Under the pieces are notes generated by a model, which made no database searches, had not been told where the DNA came from, and worked only from the letters and a program-made list of their open reading frames with translations. A DNA stretch of 64,000 bases, taken from Sphingomicrobium nitratireducens. Lineage in GTDB: Bacteria; Pseudomonadota; Alphaproteobacteria; Sphingomonadales; Sphingomonadaceae. The stretch lies in assembly GCF_026157035.1 (NCBI RefSeq), contig NZ_JANJZA010000001.1, positions 1,033,001 through 1,097,000 of the forward strand, given 5' to 3'. Below, piece after piece: positions 51,683-60,956 of the stretch (its first letter is position 1; each line of letters starts with the position of its first letter). The position numbers and the translations under genes were made by a program.

Positions 51683-51761
51683 GGAGGGCGCTTCTTCTCG
51701 CATCGCGCGGGAAGGTCAAGCGGGGATGGCAATCGCATCGACGAACGCTAAGAGGAGCGCG

Positions 51762-53276
51762 ATGAGCGATTCCGACAGCCTTGCCGCCGCCTGGAGCCAG
51801 ATCGAGGAGTTCGAGGTTCCGCCGATCGAGGCGCTCTTCGCCGCCGAACCCGATCGCCTCGACCGACTGGTCACCGACGCGGCGGGGATTCGCTTCGACT
51901 GGTCGAAGACCCATCTCGAACGCGATCTTCTCGACGCGTTCGAAGCGCTCGCAAGCGCCGCAGATCTCGAGGGCAAGCGCCGCGCGCTGTTCGCGGGCGA
52001 GGTCGTCAATCCGAGCGAGGGGCGTGCGGCCACGCACGTCGCCGAGCGCGGTGAGGGGGCGGGCGAGGACAACCGCATCGCTGCCATGCTGCGCCAGCGC
52101 ATGCGCAGCCTGGTCGATGCGATCGAGGCCGAAGCGTTCGGCGAAGTCGACGCGATCCTCCACATCGGGATCGGCGGCTCGGCGCTCGGCCCGGCGCTCG
52201 CGGTCGACGCGCTGGGGCGGGGCGGCACCAAGCTCGAGCTGCGCACACTCGCCAATATCGACGGCGAGGCGATGGACGAGGCGCTGATCGGGCTCGACCC
52301 GGGCACGACGCTGGTCGTCGCCGTGTCCAAGAGTTTCACCACCACCGAGACGCTCGCCAATCTCGAATCAGCGCTCGAATGGCTCGAGGGTGCGGGCATC
52401 GAGGACCCGGCGGCGCAGGTCGTCGCGGTGACCGCCAACCCGGACAAGGCGATCGCGTTCGGGATCGACGAGACGCGCATCCTGCCCTTCGCCGACAGCG
52501 TGGGCGGGCGCTATTCTCTGTGGTCGTCGGTCGGCGTGTCGATCGCGCTGGCGCTCGGCTGGGACGCCTACGAGGCGATGCTCGAGGGCGCGGCGGCAAT
52601 GGACCGCCATTTCAAGCTTGCCCCGCTGGCCGGGAACGCGCCGGTCATCGCGGCCTTCAGCGACCTCTATTACACCCAGAACCGCCATGCCGAGACGCGC
52701 GCGGTATTCGCCTACGACGAACGGCTGCGGCTTCTCGTGCCCTATCTCCAGCAGCTGGTGATGGAATCGAACGGCAAGGGCGTCACCGCCAACGGCGAGC
52801 ATCTCGACCGCCCGACCTCGGCGATTCTGTGGGGCGGGGTCGGCACCGATGCGCAGCACGCCGTCTTCCAACTGCTCCACCAGGGCAGCCATCTCGTTCC
52901 GGTCGAATTCGTCGCGGTGATCGAGAACGAGGACAGCCAGGACCCGCGCCAGCACCGTCAGCTGCTCCTCAACGCCTTCGCGCAAGGGGCGGCGCTGATG
53001 ACGGGGCGCGATCATGACGATCCTGCGCGCGCGTATCCGGGCGATCGTCCGTCGGCGACGATCCTGCTCGAGCGCCTGGATGCGCACTCGCTGGGCGCAT
53101 TGATCGCCTTCTACGAGCATCGCACCTTCGTCGAGGCGGCGCTTCTCGGCATCAACCCGTTCGACCAGTTCGGGGTCGAACTCGGCAAGGAAATGGCGCG
53201 CGCCATCGACGACCCGGAGGCGCGCGAAGGATTCGATACCTCGACCCGCGCCCTCATGGAAAAGGCAGGCTTGTGA
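51762..53276 (+). CDS. pgi: Glucose-6-phosphate isomerase
   Basis: The 504-residue enzyme interconverts glucose-6-P and fructose-6-P. Family motifs are HIGIGGSALGPALAVDAL, VVAVSKSFTTTETLAN, QQLVMESNGKGVT and INPFDQFGVELGKEMA. Its ribosome-binding site is agaggag before ATG 51762. The stop overlaps the start of the protease gene (GTGA), and the next four genes follow with overlaps. Confidence 0.96.
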   Translation: MSDSDSLAAAWSQIEEFEVPPIEALFAAEPDRLDRLVTDAAGIRFDWSKTHLERDLLDAFEALASAADLEGKRRALFAGEVVNPSEGRAATHVAERGEGAGEDNRIAAMLRQRMRSLVDAIEAEAFGEVDAILHIGIGGSALGPALAVDALGRGGTKLELRTLANIDGEAMDEALIGLDPGTTLVVAVSKSFTTTETLANLESALEWLEGAGIEDPAAQVVAVTANPDKAIAFGIDETRILPFADSVGGRYSLWSSVGVSIALALGWDAYEAMLEGAAAMDRHFKLAPLAGNAPVIAAFSDLYYTQNRHAETRAVFAYDERLRLLVPYLQQLVMESNGKGVTANGEHLDRPTSAILWGGVGTDAQHAVFQLLHQGSHLVPVEFVAVIENEDSQDPRQHRQLLLNAFAQGAALMTGRDHDDPARAYPGDRPSATILLERLDAHSLGALIAFYEHRTFVEAALLGINPFDQFGVELGKEMARAIDDPEAREGFDTSTRALMEKAGL

Positions 53277-54103
53277 AGCGTATTTTCGTCCTTCTTGCGC
53301 TGCTGGGCGCGTCTCCGGCCGGGGCCGAACCGCTCGAAACGGTCGGCAACCGCCTGTTCCTCGATGCGCGCGTCAACGGGGTCGAGACCCGCGCCCTTCT
53401 CGACAGCGGGGCCGAGGTCAGCATCCTCTCTCCCGAGTTCGCGGCGCGCGCGGGCCTGCAGGCCGACGGCGAAGCGACCGAAGCGCGCGGGACCGGCGCG
53501 GGGCCGCAGGACGCAGTGCTGCTGGAAAGCGTTCATGTCGACGCGCTCGGTCTCGCTCTCGAAGCACCCGCCGCTATCATCGATCTGCAGGATGTCTCGG
53601 CGCGGCTCGTCGGGCGCCCGCTCGACCTCATCGTCGGCCGCTCGCTGTTCGACAGAGCGCGGCTCGCGATCGACATCGAGGGCGGCACCATCGCCCTCGC
53701 CGAAAACGCGATCGGTCCCGGCACCGTTCTTCCGCTCGGCGAGGCACAAGGGTTGGCGACGATCCCGGCGCGGCTCGGCGAAGTGGTCGTGCCCGCGCTG
53801 TTCGACCTCGGCAACGGCAGCCGGCCGCAAGTCTCGCGCGCCTTGGTCGATCGCCTCGGCCTCGAGGTCGTGGGCACCGAGACGGCGGGCGGGATCGGCG
53901 GCGCGCACGAACGCGACCTCGTCGCGCTCCCGACGCTGACGCTGGCCGGGCGCACGTTCGACGGGCTGATCGCGTCGGTCGACGAGACCGACGGGGACCT
54001 CATCAACGTCGGCACGTCGATTCTTCGCCACTACCTGATCGTCACCGACTTTTCCGCCGGCTGGATCCGGCTCGATCCGCGTAACGAGGCACAAGATGGC
54101 TGA
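53273..54103 (+). CDS. Retropepsin-like aspartyl protease, periplasmic
   Basis: The 276-residue product has a signal peptide (ILLALLGASPAGA-type leader) and two retropepsin-like halves. The first holds ALLDSGAEVSILS with the catalytic DSG. The second reads ALFDLGNGSRPQVS, where Gly is kept but the DSG/DTG motif is DLG, so the second active-site loop may be altered. Such pairs would normally form one active site as in pepsins. The start is GTG 53273 overlapping the pgi stop, and its end overlaps gor by eight bases. Confidence 0.8.
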   Translation: MKRIFVLLALLGASPAGAEPLETVGNRLFLDARVNGVETRALLDSGAEVSILSPEFAARAGLQADGEATEARGTGAGPQDAVLLESVHVDALGLALEAPAAIIDLQDVSARLVGRPLDLIVGRSLFDRARLAIDIEGGTIALAENAIGPGTVLPLGEAQGLATIPARLGEVVVPALFDLGNGSRPQVSRALVDRLGLEVVGTETAGGIGGAHERDLVALPTLTLAGRTFDGLIASVDETDGDLINVGTSILRHYLIVTDFSAGWIRLDPRNEAQDG

Positions 54104-55442
54104 ACATTACGACCTGTTCGTGATCGGCGCGGGTTCGGGCGGGGTGCGCGCGGCACGCATCGCGGCGGGACATGGCGCGAAGGTTGGCATCGCCGAGGAC
54201 TACCGCGTTGGCGGGACCTGCGTCATTCGCGGCTGCGTGCCCAAGAAATTGCTCGTCTACGGCGCGCATTTCGCCGAGGACATCGAGGATGCGGCCATGT
54301 TCGGCTGGGACATCCCGGAAAAGCGCTTCGTGTGGCCGACGCTGCGCGACAACGTACTCGCCGAAGTCGACCGGCTCGAGGGCCTCTACCGCCAGACACT
54401 CCAGAACAACAAGGTCGACCTCTACGAGGCGCGCGGCAGGCTCGCGGGCGGGGGCAAGGTCCAACTGTCGACCGGCGAGACGGTGACCGTCGACAAGATT
54501 CTCGTCGCGGTCGGCGCGTGGCCCTTCATGCCGGACATTCCGGGCATCGAGCATGCCATCACCTCGAACGAGGTGTTCCACCTGCCCGAGTTGCCCAAGC
54601 GCGTCGCGATTGCGGGCGGCGGCTATATCGCCAACGAATTCGCGGGCATTTTCAACCAGTTCGGCGCGCATGTTACGATCGTCAATCGCTCCGACACGAT
54701 CCTGCGCGGCTATGACGAGCAAGTGCGCGACCGGCTGCTCCAGATCTCGATGACCAAGGGCATCGACTTCCGCTTCAACTCGACCTTCGAGACGATCGAG
54801 AAGATGGACGACGGCCGCCTGCACCTGACCATGAAGGGTTGCGACGACATGGAAGTCGACCAGCTCGTCTTCGCCACCGGGCGCATCCCCAAGACCGACG
54901 ATCTCGGCTGCGAGGTCGCAGGCGTCTCGCTCGACGACAAGGGCGCGATCAAGGTCGACGAGTATAACCAAACGAGCGCCAAGGGGGTGTTCGCGGTGGG
55001 CGACGTCACCGACCGCATCCAGCTGACCCCGGTCGCGATCCGCGAGGGACACGCCTTCGCCGACACGCAGTTCGGCGACGCGCCGCGCACGGTCGACTAC
55101 GACTTCGTCCCCAACGCGGTCTTCTCGCACCCGCCGGTCGCCGCGGTCGGGCTCACCGAGAGCCAGGCGCGCGAGCGCTTCGGCAACGAAGTAAAGACCT
55201 ACACGTCCGACTTCCGCGCGATGAAGAACGTGCTCGCCAACCGCCACGAACGCTCGCTCTACAAGCTCGTCGTCGAGCCGGTCAGCGACAAGGTGGTCGG
55301 CATCCACATGATCGGGCCCGAGACGCCCGAAATTCTTCAGGCTGCAGCGATCGCGGTGAAGGCGGGGCTGACCAAGGCCGATTTCGACGCGACCGTGGCG
55401 CTCCACCCGACCATGGCTGAAGAACTGGTGTTGATGCGGTAA
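54096..55442 (+). CDS. gor: Glutathione-disulfide reductase
   Basis: The 448-residue flavoenzyme keeps glutathione reduced with NADPH. The redox-active pair lies in VGGTCVIRGCVPKKLL. The FAD-binding start is DLFVIGAGSGGVRAAR, the NAD(P) loop is AIAGGGYIANEFAGI, the second FAD motif is VFAVGDVTDRIQLTPVA and the C-terminal catalytic His lies in ALHPTMAEE. It overlaps the protease gene upstream by eight bases and the oxidoreductase gene by one. Confidence 0.95.
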   Translation: MAEHYDLFVIGAGSGGVRAARIAAGHGAKVGIAEDYRVGGTCVIRGCVPKKLLVYGAHFAEDIEDAAMFGWDIPEKRFVWPTLRDNVLAEVDRLEGLYRQTLQNNKVDLYEARGRLAGGGKVQLSTGETVTVDKILVAVGAWPFMPDIPGIEHAITSNEVFHLPELPKRVAIAGGGYIANEFAGIFNQFGAHVTIVNRSDTILRGYDEQVRDRLLQISMTKGIDFRFNSTFETIEKMDDGRLHLTMKGCDDMEVDQLVFATGRIPKTDDLGCEVAGVSLDDKGAIKVDEYNQTSAKGVFAVGDVTDRIQLTPVAIREGHAFADTQFGDAPRTVDYDFVPNAVFSHPPVAAVGLTESQARERFGNEVKTYTSDFRAMKNVLANRHERSLYKLVVEPVSDKVVGIHMIGPETPEILQAAAIAVKAGLTKADFDATVALHPTMAEELVLMR

Positions 55443-57028
55443 TGAGCGACGCGATTGTCATCGGAGCGGGGCATAATGGGCTGGTCTGCGCCTATTACCT
55501 CGCCAAGAAGGGCCTTAAGGTCACGATCGTCGAGGCGGCGGAAACGGTTGGCGGCGCGGCCGTCACCGACGAATTCTCGCCCGGCTTCCGGAACAGCGCG
55601 GCGAGCTACACGGTCAGTCTGCTCAATCCCAAGGTCATCGCCGACATGGACCTGGCGCGCCACGGGCTGCAGATCGTGCTGCGCAAGATCGACAATTTCC
55701 TGCCCGGCAAGGGACACGACTACTTGCTCGCGGGGCGCGACGGGCTGACGCGTCAGGAACTGGCGCGGCGGCGCCCCAATGACGGGCGCGCCTACGACCG
55801 CTACATCGCCGATCTCGAGATCGTCGTCGGGCTGATCAAGAAGTGGCTGCTGCGCGCACCGGTCGAGGCGGGCGCGGGCCTGTCGGGGCTGCCGAAGCTC
55901 CTGGCGCTCGGCAAGGACCTCGTCGGGCTCGATACGAAGGAAATCGACACGCTCCACCGCTTTGCGACGCGCAGCGCGGGCGAGATCCTCGACAGCTATT
56001 TCGAAGGCGAGTTGGCCAAGGCACTGTTCGGCTTCGACGGGATCGTCGGCAATTTCGCCTCGCCCTACACGCCGGGCACCGCCTACGTTCTGCTCCATCA
56101 TCTTTTTGGCGAAGTGAACGGGGTCGAAGGCGCGTGGGGGCACGCGATCGGCGGGATGGGCGCGATCACGCAGGCGATGGCGCGCGCCGCGCGCGAGGCC
56201 GGCGTCGACATCGTCCTCAACACGCCGGTCGAGGAGATCATCGTCGAGAAAGGCCGCGCGGTGGGCGTGGTCGCGGGCGGCAAGGCGCGCCGCGCGAGCC
56301 GCGTCATCGCCGGGGTCAATCCCAAGCTATTGTTCGAACGGCTGGTGCCCGAGGGCGCGGTCGAGCGGCCGGTCGAGCGCCACTTCGCCAACTGGTCGTG
56401 CGAGAGCGCGACCTTCCGCATGAACGTGGCGCTGTCGCGGCTGCCCAACTTCACCGCGCTCCCGGGGCGCGGCAATCACCTCACCGCCGGCATCATCATC
56501 GGCCCGAGCCTCGACTACATGGAGCGCGCGCATGCCAGCGCGGTGCTCCACGGCTGGTCGGACGAGCCGGTGGTCGAGATGCTTGTCCCCTCGACGCTCG
56601 ACCCCACGCTCGCGCCCAAGGGCAAGCATGTCGCGAGCCTGTTCTGCCAGCATTTCCGCTACCGATTGCCGGGCGGGACGAGCTGGGACGACGTGCGCGA
56701 GAAGGCGGCCGATCATGTCATCGCGACCATGGACCGCTACGCGCCGGGTTTTGCCGAAAGCGTCATCGACCGCCAGATCCACTCGCCGCTCGACCTCGAG
56801 CGCCGCTTCGGGCTGATCGGGGGCGACATCTTCCACGGCAAGATGGGGCTCGACCAACTCTTCTCGGCACGCCCGATGATCGGCGCCGCCGACTATCGCA
56901 TGCCGCTGCCGGGCCTGTATCTCTGCGGCTCGGGCGCGCATCCGGGCGGCGGGGTGACCGGCGCGCCGGGACACAACGCGGCGCGTGCGGTGCTCGCCGA
57001 CATGAAGCCGTGGAAACGCGCCTCGTGA
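55442..57028 (+). CDS. FAD-dependent oxidoreductase (PYROXD2/phytoene-desaturase-like)
   Basis: The 528-residue flavoprotein has the Rossmann motif DAIVIGAGHNGLVCAYYLA and follows the phytoene-desaturase/PYROXD2 pattern: VGGAAVTDEFSPGFRNSAA, GFDGIVGNFASPYTPGTAY, HAIGGMGAITQAMARAARE and C-terminal PGLYLCGSGAHPGGGVTGAP. The substrate is unknown; no carotenoid genes are beside it, so a carotenoid role is unlikely. It overlaps gor by one base and the CoA transferase gene by four. Confidence 0.88.
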   Translation: MSDAIVIGAGHNGLVCAYYLAKKGLKVTIVEAAETVGGAAVTDEFSPGFRNSAASYTVSLLNPKVIADMDLARHGLQIVLRKIDNFLPGKGHDYLLAGRDGLTRQELARRRPNDGRAYDRYIADLEIVVGLIKKWLLRAPVEAGAGLSGLPKLLALGKDLVGLDTKEIDTLHRFATRSAGEILDSYFEGELAKALFGFDGIVGNFASPYTPGTAYVLLHHLFGEVNGVEGAWGHAIGGMGAITQAMARAAREAGVDIVLNTPVEEIIVEKGRAVGVVAGGKARRASRVIAGVNPKLLFERLVPEGAVERPVERHFANWSCESATFRMNVALSRLPNFTALPGRGNHLTAGIIIGPSLDYMERAHASAVLHGWSDEPVVEMLVPSTLDPTLAPKGKHVASLFCQHFRYRLPGGTSWDDVREKAADHVIATMDRYAPGFAESVIDRQIHSPLDLERRFGLIGGDIFHGKMGLDQLFSARPMIGAADYRMPLPGLYLCGSGAHPGGGVTGAPGHNAARAVLADMKPWKRAS

Positions 57029-58239
57029 GCGCGAAACCGCTTGCCGGGCTCAAGGTGCTCGACCTCAGCCGGGTGCTGGCGGGGCCGTGGTGCACGCAGC
57101 TCCTTGCAGACCTCGGCGCGGAGGTGATCAAGGTCGAGAAGCCTGGCGCGGGCGACGACACGCGCCATTGGGGGCCGCCCTGGCACGAGCATGAAGGCGA
57201 GAAGGTCGCGGCCTATTTCCTCGCCGCCAATCGCGGCAAGAAGAGTCTCGCGCTCGACTTCGCGACGCCCGAAGGGGCCGAGGTCGTGCGCCGCATGGCA
57301 GCGGATGCCGACGTGCTGGTCGAGAATTACAAGGTGGGCGGGCTCGAGAAATACGGGCTCGACGCGAATAGCCTGCGCGCCGCCAATCCGCGCCTCGTCA
57401 CGGCCTCGGTGACCGGCTTCGGGCAGGACGGGCCCTACGCGCCGCGCGCGGGCTACGACTATATCATCCAAGCGATGGGCGGGATGATGAGCGTCACCGG
57501 CCTTCCCGACGACGAACCGGGCGGCGGGCCGCTCAAGGTCGGGGTGGCGATCGCCGACATTTTCACCGGGATGTACACGGCCAGCGCCATCCTTGCGGCC
57601 TTGCACGAGCGCGAGCGGACGGGCGAGGGGGCGGTGATCGACATGGCGCTGTTCGACACGCAGCTCGCGGTCCTCGCCAACCAGGCGTCGAATGCGCTCG
57701 TCTCGGGACGAGACCCGCAGCGGCTCGGCAACGGCCACCCCAATATCGTGCCCTACCAGCCCTTCCGGGCCAGCGACCAGCCGCTGGTGATCGCGGTCGG
57801 CAACGATGGCCAGTTCGCGAGGCTGGCAGAGATTTGCGGCCATCCCGAGTGGACGAGCGACGAGCGCTTCGCAACCAACGCGGCGCGCGTCGCCAATCGC
57901 GAGGCGATCGTCGCCAAGATCGGGGCGGTGATTGCCGACCGGCCGGCGTCCGACTGGCTCGACGAATTGCTCGAGGCGGGCATCCCGGCGGGCCCGATCA
58001 ACACGATCACGCAGGCGCTCGCCGACCCGCAGGCGCTGCACCGCGGCGCGAGGCAGCAGCGCGGGGTAGGGGCCTTGGGCGAAGTGCCGATGGTGGGATC
58101 GCCGATCCGCCTCGACGGGATGCGCGCCGATGCCGAACTCGCGCCGCCCGCGCTGGGCGAACATTCGGACGATGTCTTGTTGCGGTGGCTCGAGGCGGAC
58201 GAGATCGCGGCGCTGCGCGCCCGCGGCGTCGTCGGCTGA
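57025..58239 (+). CDS. CaiB/BaiF family III CoA transferase
   Basis: The 404-residue enzyme moves CoA between carboxylates. It has LAGLKVLDLSRVLAGPW, LLADLGAEVIKVEKPG, the characteristic GYDYIIQAMGGMMSVTG and the nucleophile region GVAIADIFTGMYTASAIL. It is full length. I chose GTG 57025, which overlaps the oxidoreductase stop (GTGA); GTG 57010 is an alternative. Natural substrates are unknown. Confidence 0.9.
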   Translation: MSAKPLAGLKVLDLSRVLAGPWCTQLLADLGAEVIKVEKPGAGDDTRHWGPPWHEHEGEKVAAYFLAANRGKKSLALDFATPEGAEVVRRMAADADVLVENYKVGGLEKYGLDANSLRAANPRLVTASVTGFGQDGPYAPRAGYDYIIQAMGGMMSVTGLPDDEPGGGPLKVGVAIADIFTGMYTASAILAALHERERTGEGAVIDMALFDTQLAVLANQASNALVSGRDPQRLGNGHPNIVPYQPFRASDQPLVIAVGNDGQFARLAEICGHPEWTSDERFATNAARVANREAIVAKIGAVIADRPASDWLDELLEAGIPAGPINTITQALADPQALHRGARQQRGVGALGEVPMVGSPIRLDGMRADAELAPPALGEHSDDVLLRWLEADEIAALRARGVVG

Positions 58240-58298
58240 CGGCCTTAACTTGGAGCAACTTTGGGTCTAGTCTTCCTCCTTCTACAGGAGGGAATGAC

Positions 58299-58703
58299 AT
58301 GATTAGGACATTAGCGATCGGCCTGCTTGCGCTGGGCACGGCGGCAGCTGCCCACGGCCCCGAGAATCTCGCGGCCAGCGAATTGGAGTGGGTCGAAATC
58401 ATACCTGGGGTCGATTTCGCACCTGCCTTCGGCGACTGGGCCAAGGAAGGTCACGGCAAGTTCGTGCGCTTGGCGCCGGGCGCGAGTGTCCCGATGCACA
58501 CCCATTCGGGCAGCTATGAAGGCGTCTTCGTTTCAGGCGAGATGGTCAATATTCTCGATGGAGGCACTCGGGTCGCGGTGGGGCCGGGCCATTATTTCCA
58601 GATGGCCGGAGGTCGCCTCCACGGGCACGAATGCGTGTCGGAGGTTCCATGCTTCTTCTACACTCATTCGCCGGCGGCTTGGGACATTCAGGTCCCTGAA
58701 TAA
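58299..58703 (+). CDS. Secreted cupin-domain protein (DUF4437-like)
   Basis: The 134-residue product has a signal peptide (LAIGLLALGTAAAAHG) and a cupin fold. The metal-binding motifs are partly recognisable as VPMHTHSGSYEGVFVSGEM and GGRLHGHECVS with several His residues. AGGAGGG precedes the ATG. It lies 60 bases after the CoA transferase gene and is convergent with the XpaC-like gene. The reaction is unknown. Confidence 0.8.
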   Translation: MIRTLAIGLLALGTAAAAHGPENLAASELEWVEIIPGVDFAPAFGDWAKEGHGKFVRLAPGASVPMHTHSGSYEGVFVSGEMVNILDGGTRVAVGPGHYFQMAGGRLHGHECVSEVPCFFYTHSPAAWDIQVPE

Positions 58704-58709
58704 AAGCGG

Positions 58710-59501
58710 CTAGAGGTCTTCCTCGCCCTTGTAGCGGGCCTTGATGAAGCGGCCTTGCGTCTCGAGCGCGGCGAGATCGCGCTGCGCCATCTTCTCGCCG
58801 AGTTCGCCGAGCGCCTCGCGGCCCGCCTTGAGCCCGTCGACCAGCCGCTCGTCCACCGTCAGGCCCTCGCCGTCGATCGCGTCGCGATAGGAAGGGGGCA
58901 CGTGCGAATAGCGCTCGATCAGGCCGGGCAGGTGCTTCGACATCAGCCGGCGCGCTTCCTGCGCATGTTCGTTCATCGCCTCGACCCGCGACAGCGCCTT
59001 CTTGAGGTCGGGCAGCTTGGCGTGAATGAGGTCGACCTCGACCCTCGCGGCCGAGGGGAGCGAGGGGCGCGCGCGCGTCAGCAAACTGTCGAAACGCGAC
59101 ACCATCTCGGCGTTGGAAAGATCGTCGGAGATGACCGGCGAGGGACGGACGGTATCGTTCGGGCTCCACATGGCGAGCAGCGCGGCGACGCCGATGGCGA
59201 GGCCGACCGCGGCGATGAAGCCGAACAAGCCGATCGGCATGAACAGGCCGATGCCGATGGTGATGAGGCTGATCGCTCCGACCGCCATCCCGATCCGCGC
59301 CAGCCGCCCGCCTAGGTCGCCCATGACGCGCTCATATTCGCGTTTGCGCGCCTGCCGGGCCGCCCCGTGCGCTTCGTCGGCGCGCTCGAGAATGCGGTCG
59401 GCGCGGGCGAGCGCACGGTCGGTCTTCACGTTGACGGCCGCGGCGCGGTCCATCTCCTTGAAGTGGTGTTCGATCGTACGCGTGAGGTCGGAGATGCTCA
59501 T
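58710..59501 (-). CDS. XpaC-like membrane protein, partner of TelA
   Basis: The 263-residue product has an N-terminal amphipathic helical region (residues 1-65), two membrane helices close together (about 70-112, IGMAVGAISLITIGIGLF and AVGLAIGVAALLAMW) and a long helical C-terminal domain (LPDLKKALSRVEAMNEHA, LKAGREALGELGEKMAQRD). Its place directly after telA suggests the XpaC group that often accompanies TelA. Sequence similarity cannot be measured here, so the name is tentative. Confidence 0.65.
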   Translation of the reverse strand: MSISDLTRTIEHHFKEMDRAAAVNVKTDRALARADRILERADEAHGAARQARKREYERVMGDLGGRLARIGMAVGAISLITIGIGLFMPIGLFGFIAAVGLAIGVAALLAMWSPNDTVRPSPVISDDLSNAEMVSRFDSLLTRARPSLPSAARVEVDLIHAKLPDLKKALSRVEAMNEHAQEARRLMSKHLPGLIERYSHVPPSYRDAIDGEGLTVDERLVDGLKAGREALGELGEKMAQRDLAALETQGRFIKARYKGEEDL

Positions 59502-59508
59502 CGTGGCG

Positions 59509-60720
59509 TCAGCGGCTCTCGATCGCCTCGAACGGGCTGGCCTGCTGCTCCTTGCGGCCCTGCTCGACGCCTTCGGCGCGCGCGATATAGCCCTTCGACT
59601 TCTTCATCTCGCCCTCGAGCACGTTGACCGTCTGCTTCATGTTGTCGAGCGCGGCGAGCTTGAACGTATCGATCTGGTCCATCGTGTCATAGATGTTCTG
59701 GAAAGCGCGCTGGAGCGTCTCGACCGGAATGGTCGAGCTGGCCGCCTGCTCGTGGATCGCGCCCGTCTGGGTGCGCAGCAACTCGCCGGTGGAATCGATC
59801 ATGTTGGCGGTCGTCGTGTTCAGGGCGGTGACCTGTTCGAGCACCAGCTTCTGGTTGCTCATCGCCTGCGCGACGGTGACCGCGGTGCGCAGCGCCGAAA
59901 CGGTGGTGGTCGAGGCGCGGTCGACGCCCTTCACCAACTCGACATTGTTCTTCTTGACGAGGTCGAGCGCGAGGTAGCCCTGCACGGTGACCGCCATCTG
60001 CGTCAGCAGGTCCTGCGTACGCTGGCGGGTGTAGAAGAGCGCGGTCTCGCGGATCGCCTTGGCCTTGGCCGGGTCGGTGGCGTCGAGCTCGGCCGCCTTG
60101 GACTCGAGTTGGCCGTCGAGCGTCTTGGAGATGTGCACCATCTGCTCGAGCTTGTGCATCGTCTTCCACAGGCCGGCGCGTTCGGTATCGATCGCGGCAT
60201 TGTCCATCAGCAATTCGTCCTTGCCGTTCTGGAGGCGGCCGAGGATCGCACTGATGTGGCTCTGCGAGCTGCGATACTTGTCGAAATAGCGGTTCACGCG
60301 CTTGCCGAACGGGATGATGCCGAGAAGCTTGCGCCCGGTCAGCGCCTTGGAATTCTCGCGCGGGTCGAGATCCTCGACCGTGCGGCGCAGCTCGGTCAGG
60401 TCGGCGCCGATGCCGGTATCACTGTCGATCGCCTTGACCGGGCGGTCGAGGAAGCGCGAGCTGGCGCCTGCGGCCTCCGAGATTTCCTTGCGGCCCATTG
60501 CGGTCAGCTGGTCGACCTTCTTGCCGAATTCGGGGCTGTTGGGGTCGAGCGCGGCCAATTCGTCGATGAAGGCGTCGACCTTCTTGTCGAGTTCGGAGCG
60601 TTCCTCCTCCTTCAAGGGCACCAGCCCCTCCGCCTGGTGGACGGCGATCGGCTGCAGCGCCTCGGGCGGATCGAGCTTGATCTTGGTCGCCGTCTGGGTC
60701 TCGGTCTTGGTCTCTTCCAT
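59509..60720 (-). CDS. telA: TelA-family toxic anion resistance protein
   Basis: The 403-residue protein is almost all helical, with the TelA features IPFGKRVNRYFDKYRSSQSH, DELLMDNAAIDTERAGLWKT, MQVNHR-like coiled coils and QNIYDTMDQIDTFKLAAL near the end. TelA homologues raise tolerance to tellurite and to some antibiotics by an unknown mechanism. It precedes the XpaC-like gene by seven bases. No ter genes are present. Confidence 0.9.
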   Translation of the reverse strand: MEETKTETQTATKIKLDPPEALQPIAVHQAEGLVPLKEEERSELDKKVDAFIDELAALDPNSPEFGKKVDQLTAMGRKEISEAAGASSRFLDRPVKAIDSDTGIGADLTELRRTVEDLDPRENSKALTGRKLLGIIPFGKRVNRYFDKYRSSQSHISAILGRLQNGKDELLMDNAAIDTERAGLWKTMHKLEQMVHISKTLDGQLESKAAELDATDPAKAKAIRETALFYTRQRTQDLLTQMAVTVQGYLALDLVKKNNVELVKGVDRASTTTVSALRTAVTVAQAMSNQKLVLEQVTALNTTTANMIDSTGELLRTQTGAIHEQAASSTIPVETLQRAFQNIYDTMDQIDTFKLAALDNMKQTVNVLEGEMKKSKGYIARAEGVEQGRKEQQASPFEAIESR

Positions 60721-60956
60721 CGAATGTCCCTCTATCGGTGCGTCGCCCGTTCGCCTTGAAGGTGGCGTGCGGGGCGGCGCAACGCAATAACAATCACTGT
60801 GTTATCCATGTAATACGCATGACAAGTCCCTGCAAGACCTGCCGCATCGGAAACGTGGTTAGGCATTCGTCAACCACGCCTCATAAGGCTTCACATACCC
60901 TGTTCGCGCTATCCGGCCCGATGACCATGCGTGGAAACCGCACGCCGGAGGTGGGT

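Noticed and set aside
50853-52163. N-terminal extension of RNase III of over 400 residues
   Set aside because: The open frame crosses lepB. The lepB-rnc-era order and the ATGA overlap fix the start at 50852.
54096-55442. Lipoamide dehydrogenase (E3) for the E1/E2 complex
   Set aside because: The redox motif and overall sequence match glutathione reductase, and the gene lies 31 kb from E2.
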